64,000 nucleotides of DNA from Apostichopus japonicus (GCF_037975245.1 NC_092566.1:3908001-3972000), one strand, 5' to 3'; positions 39,061 through 51,420 are shown, counted from the stretch's first letter. Numbers and translations are program-made. Notes: generated from the letters alone by a model not told the origin.

Positions 39061-40980
39061 GTTGTAATTCTGAGGAGTGATTGTCACCAAAGCCTAATGT
39101 GAACATGTACATAAAATGTATAAATAATAGAAGCTAGCAGATAAACAATAGACAATGAGAAAATTTGGCCAAAATGATGAGAGAAAAGTAAATTTTCCCT
39201 ACCAAAAAATTATCGTTTTGCATTTGTAACTTGAGGTGATTGATCTAGCCCTTTAAAGTTGTTATAATCTCTGTGGATTCTTTGTTTCTGGATATGTATT
39301 TGCATTCAGACCTTTGGCCTTCTTTAGCATATGAGCTCTGACATGGAGAGATGAGGTTGTCATATTGTTCTTCTTGGTTGTGGTTGACCTAAAGGTCATG
39401 CATTGCCCTCCCTCCTCCCTGGCTCTGGTTGAATGGGACATGGATTCTCTATAAGCTCATGGAGCTAAAATTATTGTTCAGTTCTGGTAAGAATTCAACA
39501 ACTATGTTGCTATATCATACTATATCATACTGCATCCAGTTGTAAATGTTGGTTAGAACCTCTGGTGTCGTCATCAATGTTGTTTCATTGCAGTTGACAC
39601 AGCTTTCCCAATCCTGAAAACAAACAGACTTGAAACCTTGAAGTTCTGACTTTTGAGCTTCATTGTTTATGTAGATGAAGAAAATATGTAAGATACTGCC
39701 AATAAAGCAGCATTTTTCATGGAATATCATTTTGTCCATGCTGTTTTTCCGTTGCAATGTGGTTCGTTCACTTAACTTTTAGTTTTCTTTCACATAGTTC
39801 TTGCCAATGACGATTAGTCATAAAATTTACATGAGCACTTCATGTAATGGTAGATTTCGAAGAAAAGAGGTATGCGTTGAAGTCGCAGTACTTAGTTCAA
39901 CAGGAGGGCAATGCTAAACTGTTCACTACAGATGGAATAGAAAAATATTTAGTAGGTCTATTAGGACAGGTCAATACAATTAGCATTTCTTAAGAATACC
40001 CAATCCGGATAAGTATGTGTAGCTATGAGAATTTTGTTGTTCCTTTGGACTGACAGAGGACATCAACAAACATCCTTACATGTTTTCACTAACGAAGCAG
40101 TAACGAGCAATCTTAGCACAAAACGAAAGTGTGATCAGTCTCACCATCATATATAAGCAATATTTTGTGTACGTTTTGGATTTCAAGTTGCTATCAAAAG
40201 TCTGCAATCAAACTCAAAATCATACTCTAACAAAACTGTCCACTGTCACATACTTGATTGAAGTTGAATTTCTTGATGATTCACAAATTTGTTAGTTAAT
40301 TGACAATATATAGATCTGGAAAGTGCTAAATTTTATTAATTAAGGGCTGTTAACCACCATCATCACCTTATGACTACACAAACGTCATAAGGCTGCTGCA
40401 GGAGTATTACTGCCTCTTCTGTTTTATGTGATCATCATTAGTGTTATTCCCGATAAGTTTGCCATAAATTTGTGCGCATAATTACCGACATAATTGTCGA
40501 CATAATGCATTTCTTCATATGGGCTTAGTACTGGCCTTCCAAGTTATTCCTCGTTGTCAATATTAAATGTACGTCTGCTAATGAGAATCTCTCAGTTAGG
40601 GCGATGGTATGTTGGCCTTGTAGAGCTTCACTCACTTCTCAGAGCATTTCTGAACCTCGCTGACTTCCTGTACCGTTTGATTATCTCTGCATGGTTCTTG
40701 CAAGCCTTACATTTATTGAAATTGACTGTACATAATAGTATGTACATACAGACAGTGCACTTTGTCCACGAGATATTTCTAATGCGTGCAAGTAAGAGAT
40801 TCATACAATAACATCTGCTTGTGATCAAGTGTAAGTCAACTGAGCTATTTAAATATGTATACAGTACTAGAGACTGAAACGCTCGTAGGAAAGAAAGTTC
40901 AGTAAGGGGGGAATAAAGAAGACAAATGAAAGAGACAAATTTGAAAGGACATGTCTACTGGATTAATAGTTCATTAATTT

Positions 40981-41024
40981 TTTATTAAAAAAAAAAATTA
41001 AAAAATTAAAAAAAAATATTTAGG
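40981..41024 (+). repeat. A-rich low-complexity tract
   Basis: TTAAAAAAAAAAAATT and further A-runs broken by TT or ATT. It could be an old poly(A) tail of a retrotransposed copy, but no matching body is recognisable on its left side. Confidence 0.6.
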
Positions 41025-41483
41025 AATGGAATGCATGCTGATTGCAATCCTTGAAAGTTGTAATTGTTTAGCAAATTTATGCTAGAAGCGGTTTGTACTC
41101 AGTTTTACCTGGCATGTGTGACGATTACTCTCCATGTCAGGTACATCAAGTTTTCTGACTTACAGTCAGTTATCAGATTGTTTCCTTTTTTTGTAGAAAT
41201 TCTCCAGGTTGTTAAGGCATTAATGTAGTTTCAATTGCTTCCCTTCTGAGAATGTTATGAGAATGTCATTTATAGAGCTCTGATAGCTGTGGTAAGTCAA
41301 GTTCGCAAAACCGAGATTTGCATAATTCAGGAGGGACAAACAGATTTATAAAACAAATCAATGTCTGCACTGGTTGGTTATAGATCTACCAACAATATAT
41401 ATGTAAAATTGTACAGGTAGAGGAGTAATGCGGAACCGCAAGACTGGGAAGTTATGAACAGTGGAAAAGAGGAAAGAAGTTTA

Positions 41484-41557
41484 CGACTGGAACAGGATTT
41501 AATCCAGTGACCTCTGGATTACAAATTCAGCACTCTACCAACTGAGTTATGCAGTCC
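41484..41557 (-). repeat. tRNA-derived SINE head (tRNA-Thr-like, degenerate)
   Basis: The - strand folds like a tRNA. The acceptor-like GACTG can pair with CAGTC at the end. A D-arm with ACTCAGTTGGTAGAGT resembles RNA polymerase III box A. The anticodon loop TTTGTAA would give anticodon TGT (Thr), in a stem with one mismatch. The T-arm contains GGATTAAATCC, a degraded box B. Mismatches in the anticodon and T stems and an unpaired acceptor base argue against a functional tRNA. A SINE body would extend toward lower coordinates. It abuts the fold-back element at 41616. Confidence 0.6.
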
Positions 41558-41615
41558 ATAGTTGGTGGCAATCCCCACTTTCATTCACAGCTGCAAATTT
41601 ACTTTACTCCTGGCT

Positions 41616-41742
41616 TACCTGTCTCACCACAACATTAGCACTCTTGTTCTACCTTGTCTAGAATGAACTGGTAACCTTTTAACACTGTGTGCCCTGTATG
41701 ACCGGGTAGAACAAGAGTGCTAAGGTTGTGGGGAGATGGGTA
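41616..41742. mobile_element. Fold-back element, 127 bp, with 38-bp inverted arms
   Basis: The left arm is 41616-41653 and the right arm 41705-41742. They are reverse complements with about five mismatches (shared core CTTAGCACTCTTGTTCTACC, with CAT for CTT on the left). The interior resembles the middle of family A (CTAGAATGAACTGGTAACC, CTTTTAACACTGTG). This suggests that family A copies are halves or derivatives of a fold-back unit. It lies in CCAR1 intron 1, next to the SINE head. Confidence 0.75.
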
Positions 41743-42341
41743 AGCTTGTCACTTGTAAATATCCAAACCAAAGTTTTGGAAATACACTGCGAAGCCATCA
41801 TTTTCTAGATTCGTGGAAATGACTGCCATTGCCCATGGAAGCTGAAAGTTTCGTAGGCCTTGCTTAGTGAACCACTGAACTTGATTATCAATGTCACTTG
41901 ACAGTGAAATAGTTACAAACTTCATTCTTTATTGCTTCATGTTTTGGTTAATTAGATCTTCACAGCTGTTAAGTAAAGAATTTGTACTTTGGTGAGCCAT
42001 CTGTTACCCATACAGGCAGTCATAAACATTTTCTGTAATACTTACTTGACATGACATCATCTTGGTCACATGGTTAATGTATTGTTGTAAGGGGACTGGA
42101 ATGGATCACTTTATTTTTGGCTTTGATGCCCAGACTCAATCTTGGTTGACTTTACTCAAAAATTATCAAAGAAGTTTGCTGGTCAAATGAAAAATTAAGA
42201 TTTCATTGATGTTCAACCAGAATATGGTATTTTGGTACGTGTATCTTTAGGTTTGTTTGTTTTTGTACCGTTTCTTAGAGCGATAGTCATGACACACTTC
42301 CTGCTAGTCCGTCTAAGCTGACTACATAGAGTAGAATTTGA

Positions 42342-42690
42342 GATGCAATGAAAATGTTATTGTTGACAGTGTGTACAATTCTGAAATGTTTGACTTCAGT
42401 TGTTTTTCCAAAAGTTGAAGTTTAACACACAAATACATCACTTATAGCTTAGAAGGTGAGACTTTCACAATTTAGCCACAGTTTGCTAAAATATGCCTTT
42501 GTATGACATAAATAAATGTCGAAATTTTGCATTGCAATGGAAAGGTTATTGTCAACAGTGTATAGTATATGTCTGACTTCTGCCGTTTCACCTAAAGTTG
42601 AAAAGGAACAAATATATATTGCACAAATACATAACTTATAGCTCAGAGGGTATGACTTTCACAATTTTGCCCTCTTTCTAAAATATGCCA
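42342..42690 (+). repeat. Diverged tandem duplication, period about 190 bp, in CCAR1 intron 1
   Basis: GCAATGAAAATGTTATTGTT...ACAGTGT (42345) and GCAATGGAAAGGTTATTGTC...ACAGTGT (42534) begin two units. They share CACAAATACAT-ACTTATAGCT, GACTTTCACAATTT and CTAAAATATGCC. Divergence is far higher than in the 9.8-kb pair, so this is older. Confidence 0.7.
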
Positions 42691-45521
42691 GTGCTTCAAA
42701 AATCTACTATCTAAAACAAGTTTTGACTGACATTTCCTGATTTACAACATACATCAATTACTGTTAGGTCAAGAAATCAATTCTTTGACTATAGACTTTT
42801 AACCAACTCACAATACATTTTTTTTAAGTTTCAATGTCTATTTGCAGAAATTGTCCCTGCTTTGTTTTATTCTATTGGCATATGGTGAAGTCCACTGGCA
42901 TTAAGACGTTAAATAACCTGTACTTCAATGCCTGAGCTCTGCTTCGCATAAAGTAATTTAGTAATTAGACCACACAGTAAGTCCACTTTGACCATGTTGT
43001 ACTACCTGTCCAGCATTTCTGACAGATCTCTTATGCTGTGTTAAAACTGGTTGCCATGGCAATTAACTGCCTCAGTTATTGATTTTAGCTCTTCCAGCTG
43101 TAGAACTGTCTTTCGAAAATGTCCGCATTCATATGGTCATCAGTTAAAAGACCTTGACAAATTGTTATTGCATCCTTGTAAATTTCGTTCTTGGAGAAAC
43201 CTTCAAATTGCATATTAATTAACTTTATATATGTACTCCAAATGCAGGCAACTTCTCAATATAAGTAAGAAAACAGGTTTTACTCAATACTTATTTAATG
43301 GCTAAGTACTGTATACTGTTATACCATGTACAGGCATAGATTTCAAACAACCATTTGGAAAAGCCAACTTTGGAATATTGCATCAAAATACATTCCCACA
43401 CTATTGGCCCACTGTAAGGCAGGTTTGCAAGCACAATTTTTTATTTTATTTTACAAATAACTGGCAAAATTGCAATTAATTTTATCCAATAACTGTGACA
43501 ATATAGACTGCTTTGTTACCAAATCATACTTCCATAGTCCAGTTAATAATTTAGTGTTATCAGGTAACAACAAACCCCACAAGAGCTGTGGACTGTGGTG
43601 GCGCCTCCGTAAACTTGCGTTGTCTGTGCTCCGGTGTCCGGACCGGGAGTTTCTCCCGAAGCCAACGTCCGAGTCACCAGAGGACAAATTGAGCACTGTA
43701 TAAGTTATTCCCTGATATACAGTAGCTTGACTGTATTAATGATGGTACTGTTGGTATTATTGGTGTAGATAGCTTATTAATCAAAAATAGGCTTATCTTC
43801 AATTAATCTCATTTGATGATTGGTCATAAGATAACTGGATATTGTCAAAGTGTTTATCTGCTATGATTACAGTCATGCTGTGAATGAAAATATAAGAATA
43901 TGTATAAAAATGGTAAAGACACAAAAAAGTTTGAAGTTTTGAAAGTTGAAGACAAAATGTTTTCGTTTTGCAACCTTGGATTAGTTTGTCTGATATATCC
44001 ACAGAGTGGCCAACTTCTCTACAGTAGCTCAAAGATTATGGAATGTTTTTTGTCATTTTTTGCATACATGTGAGGACAGAACCTGTATATAATTATGCAA
44101 GTTCCATTTTTATGATGGACTTAGTAGTTCAGAGAGTTTTGATGGCACTGTATTTCTCATCATTGATATTTTTGATCAAGTCTTGGTTTGTGGTGTGGTG
44201 CTTGTGAAAGTTTAATAGCGTTGACTCCCACTGTTACTGTAGGAAATAGCAAATTGTTGGGATGATTCTTAAGTAACAAACCTTAAGATGAAACCAGTCG
44301 GCCTCACAGCTTGAAACTGACAAATTTTAGCATTAAATTTCTTCTTTTTTTTTTTTAAGCGATAGGGTATTTCAACTTTAATGACAACTGGTGTGGTCAA
44401 AGCTTGTGTAGCATGCCCTAGATGTGCAAATTTGCTTGCTAGCTCTGTGGTGAAATGTTTTGATGTGAAGTTGAGCATCTGTTAACAAAAATCTGCTTGT
44501 TGGCTGAACATAGTAAACATGTACAGTAAGTTTGTACCAGCACTTTTGATTGCCGGTTCTTTGCCAGGTTCCATGAACAGAGGATCCTGATCCTAATATA
44601 TTGTTTGATTATCATACTATGGGAGTATTCAAGGCCATCTGGTGTGTTTGTTATCGTTTCCACTCATCACGCCTTGAAAGTGAAACTTCAATGACATTTT
44701 TGTGCAATGTTTGTCATCGAAGGTAGAAGGAAATGTCGTGATTGCTTCCACCCATTGTAATTGTATAAATTTGTGCACAAATACATGCACATGTGTATGT
44801 CATGATGTTGATTGTAATTCTGTTGTACAACATGATCTACTCAGTATGGTGGTATATATTTGATGTATCAAAAAGGAGTATATATATTCTAAGCATTGTG
44901 GTGAAATTTGCATTAAAATCCAACGTTTTTGTTGTTGAGATATTTGACAGTTGAAGTTGTCACCTCCCGTACCAAAAGTGAACTTGAAGCAAACAGGTAG
45001 TATGTCATCGATGCACACTGACAAGTTTTTTTTTTTTTTGTTCTTTAAAAGTTGCATCTGATTTTCTACTCCAAAATTTGATGTATCCATATTGTACTTT
45101 AGTCACAGGCATTGGTATGTCAAAACTTCACTTCCCCCTTTTGGCAAACAATCAACTCTAGATCCAATCACAGATCAAATACAACAGATTGAAACATAAA
45201 GCAAAATAAACCATAGTTTTGTCAGTGTGCAGCTATGACATCACACCTGTTTGCTTCAAGTCACACAAGAAAATGCAAGAACTTCAATATCTGAAATGCA
45301 GTGCATAGGATTTTAATACAAGTTTCACGAGAATGCTTAGATTTTGTTCCTCTTTCATATGTCAAAAATCAATATTGCTCTTGAGTTTCCCTTTCTCGTG
45401 TCCCGTAACTTCGCATACAGTGGTATACTTCACTTTACTCCTCTCTTACAGTCTGTCTCCCAGGCATATGCACTGTCCTATCTTCTTAAACTACATGATA
45501 GGAAAGTGCATGAGTTGACTA

Positions 45522-45594
45522 GGAGACGGGTAAGTATCATCACTTGTAAATCCCGAAACCGCTACGTTTTGGGGATTCTCTAATACCCGTCTCC
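45522..45594. repeat. Nested inverted repeat of the family A tail
   Basis: GGAGACGGGTA at 45522-45532 is exactly inverted as TACCCGTCTCC at 45584-45594. Inside lies the hairpin-like AAATCCCGAAACC...GTTTTGGGGATT pair. It is the tail module of family A closed into a palindrome. CCAR1 intron 1. Confidence 0.7.
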
Positions 45595-46468
45595 ATTCTA
45601 TACATATGCACTCAAATCAACTTAGCTTATAATGAAAAACACTGTAACTGCCGAGATGTTGAAATTTATAGAAATCACTTTTTGGAATGCAAATATGTAT
45701 TCACTTCTCCACCAAATTGACTAGGAAGCTGTTCACCAACCAACTTGTAAAGAATGGAATATTGGGAGTGATGGACAGTTAATATGGTTGTTTTCCCACC
45801 CCATACTGTAGAGTTGTGAAGTGTTAACTTGACTTATTTTGGCTGATTTTATGTGTAATCCTACAACAAAATTGTACGATCTGTATAATTGAACTCTGTG
45901 ATGGGAAGCAACATCCTCTGGCAACCCTCATTAAACCTCTGGTCGATTGTTTCACAATTACACAATACCTCACACAAACAGGATACAAGCAGAGACCCAA
46001 TAGTGTTTATTGTAATTGCATCCTGTCTTATCCAGATATTTTTCTAGCCTGCATAGAAAATTCAATGTTTGTTGAGAATACCCTGCCAGTAATAACAAAA
46101 TGACCAAGGACATATTTGTAATATTCTTTAAGTCATATTTGTAAGTAATTCCCCCAATTGTTTGTGAGGCCAACAGAGAGGATAAGAATTATTTATAATG
46201 TAAACTCTAATAATGTTCTATAATTCCAGTTCTAAAGCTTGTTTAAACTTTATACATCTTATGTAGGACCAAGGTACTGTAATGAGTACAAGAACCAAGT
46301 TGTATCTAATTTTAATTCTTATCCTGATGTAAAATAGTAACAATACGCTGTTGAACATGATACTGTACATACATTAGCATGTATGTCCACCTTTGTGTGA
46401 ACAACAAATATTGTTTTGACCGCGGGTTTAAAGTGCATTGAATGTCAACAGAGAATAAAGATCCTTTG

Positions 46469-46484
46469 AGGTCAACAGAGGTCA
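46469..46484 (+). promoter_or_regulatory. Perfect DR4 nuclear-receptor-type site in CCAR1 intron 1
   Basis: AGGTCAACAGAGGTCA has two AGGTCA half-sites with a 4-bp spacer, the arrangement used by thyroid-hormone-receptor and LXR-type heterodimers. It is 109 bp left of the hAT target duplication. Functional role is inferred only. Confidence 0.35.
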
Positions 46485-46600
46485 AAGTATGAAAAGTTGT
46501 AAACAAAGTAACTAAAAGTTAAAGTTGGATGAAGTTTATACTTAGCATGTGAATGCGAGTTCTGGTATGAAAAAGTAACAAAGTCTGTGAGGGTCATAAC

Positions 46601-47003
46601 CAGGGTTGTCACCAGACCATTTTTAGAGCCGGGTAATTTGTGACAGTGATCCGCGTCCTGGGGGGAGGGGTATAAGGGGAGGGGTTGTCCCCCTACCATT
46701 TTGAAAATTTTTCAAATCCTGATGGTGCCTACATGCAAAATGGTGGCATTTAGAAAGGGTTTTGATCCTAAAAATTCTCCTGAGATACCTTTGTTTTTTC
46801 ATGTGCATCACGTTCCTTTATTTGGAGCGGGGTTAATTACAGTTAAGCTGCGTTTTGCACTGAATCACGCTAATCTTTACCAAGTTACTTATTGGCGGTA
46901 CTGTAGGCTAATTTGTGCCGGGCGGTAAGGCTGAAATTGACCGTGAGTACTGGGCGGAAATTTTGAGAGCTGGGTAGCACCGCCCGGCGTGGTGGCAACC
47001 CTG
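46601..47003. mobile_element. hAT-type MITE, 403 bp, in CCAR1 intron 1, intact 8-bp target duplication
   Basis: The termini are CAGGGTTGTCACCA and the reverse complement of CAGGGTTGCCACCA (one mismatch in 14). The target duplication GTCATAAC is at 46593-46600 and 47004-47011. An internal block, GGGGGGAGGGGTATAAGGGG and the following G-run and CCCCC, resembles the one in the 5961 element. The two are therefore likely related non-autonomous families. No coding capacity remains. It sits about 670 bp before CCAR1 coding exon 2. Confidence 0.9.
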
Positions 47004-47675
47004 GTCATAACTGTGGTTCCCTATCTCCCAATATTGCATTTACTTGTGTGTCTATTACAGTAGGTGTGTTTGATTAACCTTGACCTTAAAGTTTTAAGTA
47101 GAGTGCAAATTGTACAACTGGTACGTACTACCTGTACACAAAATAGACAGGCATGGTGGGAATTATAAAGAACTTTGTGTCCAAGTATCTGCAAAAATTT
47201 GGCAGCTGCTTCCACTTTCCAAGTTTCACTGGTGCCTTAGGCAGATGCTCGGTCGAAATGTTGCATTGTTACATCAAACAAATGTACATGTTATTTATAA
47301 ATTGCCATTGTGAGCTTTACACTGATATATTGGTTATTGTCCATACTCTGAACTAACCAACCATGCAAACTGTAGTATTCAGATTTAGGTTGACAGTTTT
47401 GCAATGATTTTGTGCTTGCTTCCTTGTATATATTTGTTTCTCTACAAAGAAGACATACAGTAATATGATAGCACCCAGTTCAAATAACATTATTTATGAG
47501 GCTGTCAGTTATGCACAGGAAAAAAAAAACAACAGAGAAACAGGGCAAAAAAACATAAATTTGAAGCGGTTACAAGGAAGAAGTCCTTGTATATTAGTTT
47601 TGTATGCCAATAAATAACTCAGTTTGAATCAAGGGTGGATAGCTCATGATTTGATGTTTTGTTCGCCCTTTCTAG

Positions 47676-47878
47676 GTGCGCACCACCAGGTCATCCAAGC
47701 TCAGCCCCTAATGGGTCTTGGCCCTACAGCAGCTGGACTCTACAATCAGCAGATGGCTGCTACTGCTGGTAACAACACATTGGCCATGCAGGCTCAGATG
47801 CAAGCTAATGCCATGCAGGCCCAGGCTCAAGCCCAAGCTGCTCTCCAGCCTCAGGCACATGTCATGTCTATGCAGCAG
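47676..47878 (+). CDS. CCAR1: CCAR1 coding exon 2 (Ala/Gln/Met-rich linker)
   Basis: Acceptor CCTTTCTAG and donor CAG|GTAACT bound 203 nt that enter in phase 1 and leave in phase 0, covering about residues 21-88. The peptide is low-complexity, with alternating Ala, Gln and Met (for example MQAQMQANAMQAQAQAQA). The N-terminal linker of vertebrate CCAR1 is likewise Ala/Gln-rich between the MxQFGG start and the S1-like domain. Such a segment is expected to be disordered and to serve in coactivator contacts; that role is inferred from the family. An in-frame Met upstream at 47624 is intronic and is not the start. Confidence 0.9.
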
Positions 47879-50764
47879 GTAACTGTTAAAGAAATATAAT
47901 TTATGATTCACTAATATTGCTGTGTGTATGCTGTAATCAGGGGGTTACCATTTAGATGGTGGCATGGCCTATAAGCCAACCTCCTCACTCACATGATATG
48001 ACATATATATACATTCAATTTATGTAAGTTTACCCTATTCCTCCTGATCAATATATTTCACTTAGGGTTAGTGTCACAGGGTGAATAGTGTGATAAATGC
48101 AATACAATTTGCACTATCCATATATACATGTAGCTTGATACAGATTTTGTATGAATAGATTTGATCTAACAACCCCATATAATTTTCTTTATGATGGAAC
48201 TAGATCAATATTTTCGTCTAGGAATATAGAATATCCTTCTTTAAAAAATGAGATGAAACAGACAGTGGATATCAAACAGCGTACGATTGGTTTGAATGAT
48301 GATGGTGAGACTAAACAACGCCTTGTTTATGCCCAAGCTCTATTTGCTTTGCATTGTGTATTGTTACAAATGACTCAGTAGGAGACGTTGCATATACATC
48401 TAGAACTCTGTTTGTATTTAAAAATGGAAAGGATATAAAGTAAATAGTTTGATCACAATATCAGCTGCCGGATTTGGGCATAATTGTAACTAAAGCTAGT
48501 CTGCTGTTCTCAAAGAGCCAAAAGAAGCTCTTTAGTTGACACAATAAAGTTTAGACAAAAGCTTACTTGTTTCAATTCTTTAAGGCTTAATGCCAAAATT
48601 TTATGAGCTCGTCAATTGAAAAGTGATTCATGGTGATTGCTGAAACTGTATTGTTCCTATTGTTGTAAACTTTCTTCAAAACATCCATTTAGGCTGGATT
48701 ATATGATGCACATCACCAGGGTACTTGGATTAAGTGTAGGAATCATTTTCTGAAGAGTGGAAAAACTCTTTACACAGATGTAATCCTACCTGAGATTAAA
48801 ATCTGCATGATATTTTAAATGTACTATCAAGTAAATGTAATTTTACCATTTAGCACTATTTAAATGCTAGTGTTTTACTTTTCTTCTGAAATAGTTCATT
48901 TTGTTTTAACAAATGAAAACTGCTTGTATTTCACATTCTGTTATTAAGTGATGTTCTTTCATCACGTAACTGTGTATGGTTGGTGAGTACACACACATTG
49001 AAGGATGGCTAACTTTACTTACAACAATTCCAGCAATGTTGATATACTGTTTGTTCCTTACATTTCTGACACATTTAAGTGTGATACAGTTAACCATAGG
49101 GTTGATATTCAGTTTCTCACCTTAGGCAGGTTTGTAACCTTGATGTAGCCAAGTTGCTGTGTGTTTGTATTACAGTAACACTGTGTTTGTGTGACAGTAA
49201 CACTGTGTTCACATGGGATACTCTGTTCATCATCGAATCACAGTCTGATTCGAGTGGGCCAAAAAACTAATATGAACAGACTCGTGATCATGATCATGAA
49301 ATTGGCAAAGGATCAGATGGGCGTTGTCAGTCGATGAGTCAAAATAAACATTCTTGTAATCTGATGTGTTTAGGTTCTGTCTCCATGGTTACTAAATAAC
49401 CATATTGCATTTCAGGTGGAATTTCAGAAGGTCCATCTTATGTATATTTTGTGGCTCTTGACAGAGAGAGATTGCTTGTTAATGAATTGATAATTAATTG
49501 CAGCATTTGAAAACTGATTTCCGTATATCTAGTTCATTTACAGAGTGCTAAAAATCCATGTTTATTTATATATATACTCATCCTAGAACTCAATCTATGC
49601 CTATGAATATTATAATAGAAGGAAGTATTGATCCAACTCTTTGGTTTAAACCTTTTTGAAAATAGAGATCAACTATAATTTACTCTGCTTTTCGTCTACC
49701 TGTCTCCCCACAACCCGAGCATTCTCGCACTACCATGCCTAGAGTGAAATGGTTACCTTTTTAAGCATGGTACTACCTCTACAACCGGCGCATCTCTCGC
49801 AAACTTTGTTTTTCCTTTGGATCTAAGGTTGTGTGAAGACAGGTTAGCTCGTAAACATCTAAATCAGGCCAGCTTCCAAATTTTTTCGGCAAAGCCCCTA
49901 GTAAAGAAGGAAAAAAGATCTTATAACTGTTCAGTTAAAGGGACAAGTCAAATTTCTAGTGGATAGAAGGCCAATTGACTGTAAAATTTACACGTACATT
50001 TAGATTTATCCATCCTATTTCGATACTTGGTGTGATTGTTAATGCACAAACTTCTATCGTCTGCTTGTAACCCACAGTGTGGCCATTCTCTGTTTTTAAT
50101 ACTACTTACCTTGGGTTGTAAAATCAACACAGATGTTTGGACAATATGGACATTTCTCATATATATACTGTTTAGCCATGTTTGTGTGAAGGCAAGGCAT
50201 ATTACACTGTCTTATGGAGGGCTATGAAACAGAATGACACATGTGAAGGGCATTCTTCCAAATGACAATCAGTAAAAATGGATATGCTTTTGTTGACCAC
50301 AATGACAAAAGAACTGAAGGTCACAGGTGACCTTTTCACAATGTGTTGGAAGTTACGAAAGCAGCTGTGAAAAATAAAGGAGCCTTTTTGTGTACAGGGA
50401 TTCTTAGTTCAATGGAAAATTCCATTTTAAAAATGCTGGCCTGTTCATATATCGCATTGGAAATATATCTTAGTTTTGGTCCAAATATGTACAAGAATAA
50501 GAAATGATCTGCTTTAAATTTGTAGAAAGGTGGTTACCGGCTGCAGGAGGAATTTCACGGCTCCTATCAACTAACATGCTTCTTTTCCTTATGTCACTCC
50601 TCTTTATCTGTATCCACTCAAGTCATGTACTTTCCTATCTATCCCCTGTACCCCTATTCGCCACCCCCATCTGGCCCCCACCTCTTTTAAGTACAGTTGC
50701 AAAGAAACTCAGGAACAGGTTAAATAGTACTGTAATAACAATCTGCCATTTTTTCCACGCTTAG
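47879..50764 (+). other. CCAR1: CCAR1 intron 2 (2.9 kb)
   Basis: GTAACT to CTTAG. Contains the degenerate fold-back element at 49.7 kb and a palindromic AGGTCACAGGTGACCT at 50318-50333. A 76-codon frame at 48151 is not supported as an exon. Confidence 0.85.
49697..49848. mobile_element. Degenerate fold-back element in CCAR1 intron 2
   Basis: The left arm ACCTGTCTCCCCACAACC (49698-49715) is roughly inverted as GGTTGTGTGAAGACAGGTT (49827-49845). The core keeps CCTAGAGTGAAATGGTTACC, matching the interior of the 41.6-kb element. Diverged and slightly longer than that copy. Confidence 0.6.
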
Positions 50765-50949
50765 CCACTCGGAGCCCAGGGTATGGCTGTTGCAGTCACA
50801 GCCCCTTCCTCCCAACTTACTGTTAGCTACCCAACTGGTGGAAGGCAATCTCAGACCAATCAACCCAAACAGAGGGTCTTCATGGGTACAGTCACCAAAC
50901 TTCATGACACCTTTGGATTTCTAGATGAAGATGTGTTCTTTCAAACCAG
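50765..50949 (+). CDS. CCAR1: CCAR1 coding exon 3 (first half of S1-like domain)
   Basis: The acceptor CACGCTTAG lies at 50764 and the donor AG|GTGACT follows 50949. The 185 nt run from phase 0 to phase 2 (about residues 89-150). The sequence contains LTVSYPTGG, which corresponds to ITVSYPTPR of vertebrate CCAR1. It then carries KQRVFMGTVTKLHDTFGFLD, the start of the S1-like OB-fold shared by CCAR1 and CCAR2 and thought to bind RNA. The reading DEDVFFQ is identical to vertebrate CCAR1. The match is closer to CCAR1 (TFGFxDEDVFF) than to CCAR2 (YFGVVDEEVFF), which supports the CCAR1 call. Confidence 0.95.
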
Positions 50950-51367
50950 GTGACTTTAATATATTAAGAAACGTCAATACATCAATAATTTTATCACTGA
51001 TGCTTGTCTCACTATGCAATAAAGATTATGATATAGATCATGGAATACATTTGAGACTTTTTTTTTACTGATTTTGGGCTGAAATTTTGAATCTTGGTAC
51101 ATATATGTCATGATATTGTTTGCCTCTCTGTAGTACTGTGTATGTACTGTGATTCCATTCCATCCAGCCTACCAAAATTGGTAACATTTTAGCAATGCAC
51201 CACCCCCCCTACCCCAACTTCTTCCATCTGTAGGGGGTCTTCTGAATCATAGACTTGTAAGGAGGTGGAGGTAAACATTGACCAGAAAGTTGTCAGGAGG
51301 GATGTCTTCATTTGAAAACACAGTTTTAAAACATTTTACTTTACATATTGAAATGCATAGATGCTGA

Positions 51368-51420
51368 AGTGAGACGGGTTAGTCTCATCGTTCATAAATT
51401 TCTCTATTCCGGTGTAACCT
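51368..51420 (+). repeat. Family A tail fragment in CCAR1 intron 3
   Basis: TGAAGTGAGACGGGTTAGTC and TCATCGTTCATAAATTTCTC match the tail module seen at 31.1, 45.5 and 58.3 kb. Hairpin half is diverged. Confidence 0.5.

Larger units (their letters stand above)
38571..47675 (+). other. CCAR1: CCAR1 intron 1 (9.1 kb)
   Basis: Bounded by GTAAGC and TCTAG. It holds the LINE fragment, the A-rich tract, the SINE head, the 127-bp fold-back element, the 190-bp duplication, the palindromic tail at 45.5 kb and the hAT MITE. A GC-rich patch at 43590-43690 stands out from the AT-rich surroundings. No alternative exon could be established. Confidence 0.85.

Noticed and set aside
41484-41557. Functional tRNA-Thr
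   Set aside because: Mismatches in the anticodon, T and acceptor stems and a degraded box B fit a SINE head better.
48151-48381. 76-codon + strand frame in CCAR1 intron 2
   Set aside because: No convincing acceptor and donor around it, and inclusion would not match any known CCAR1 segment.
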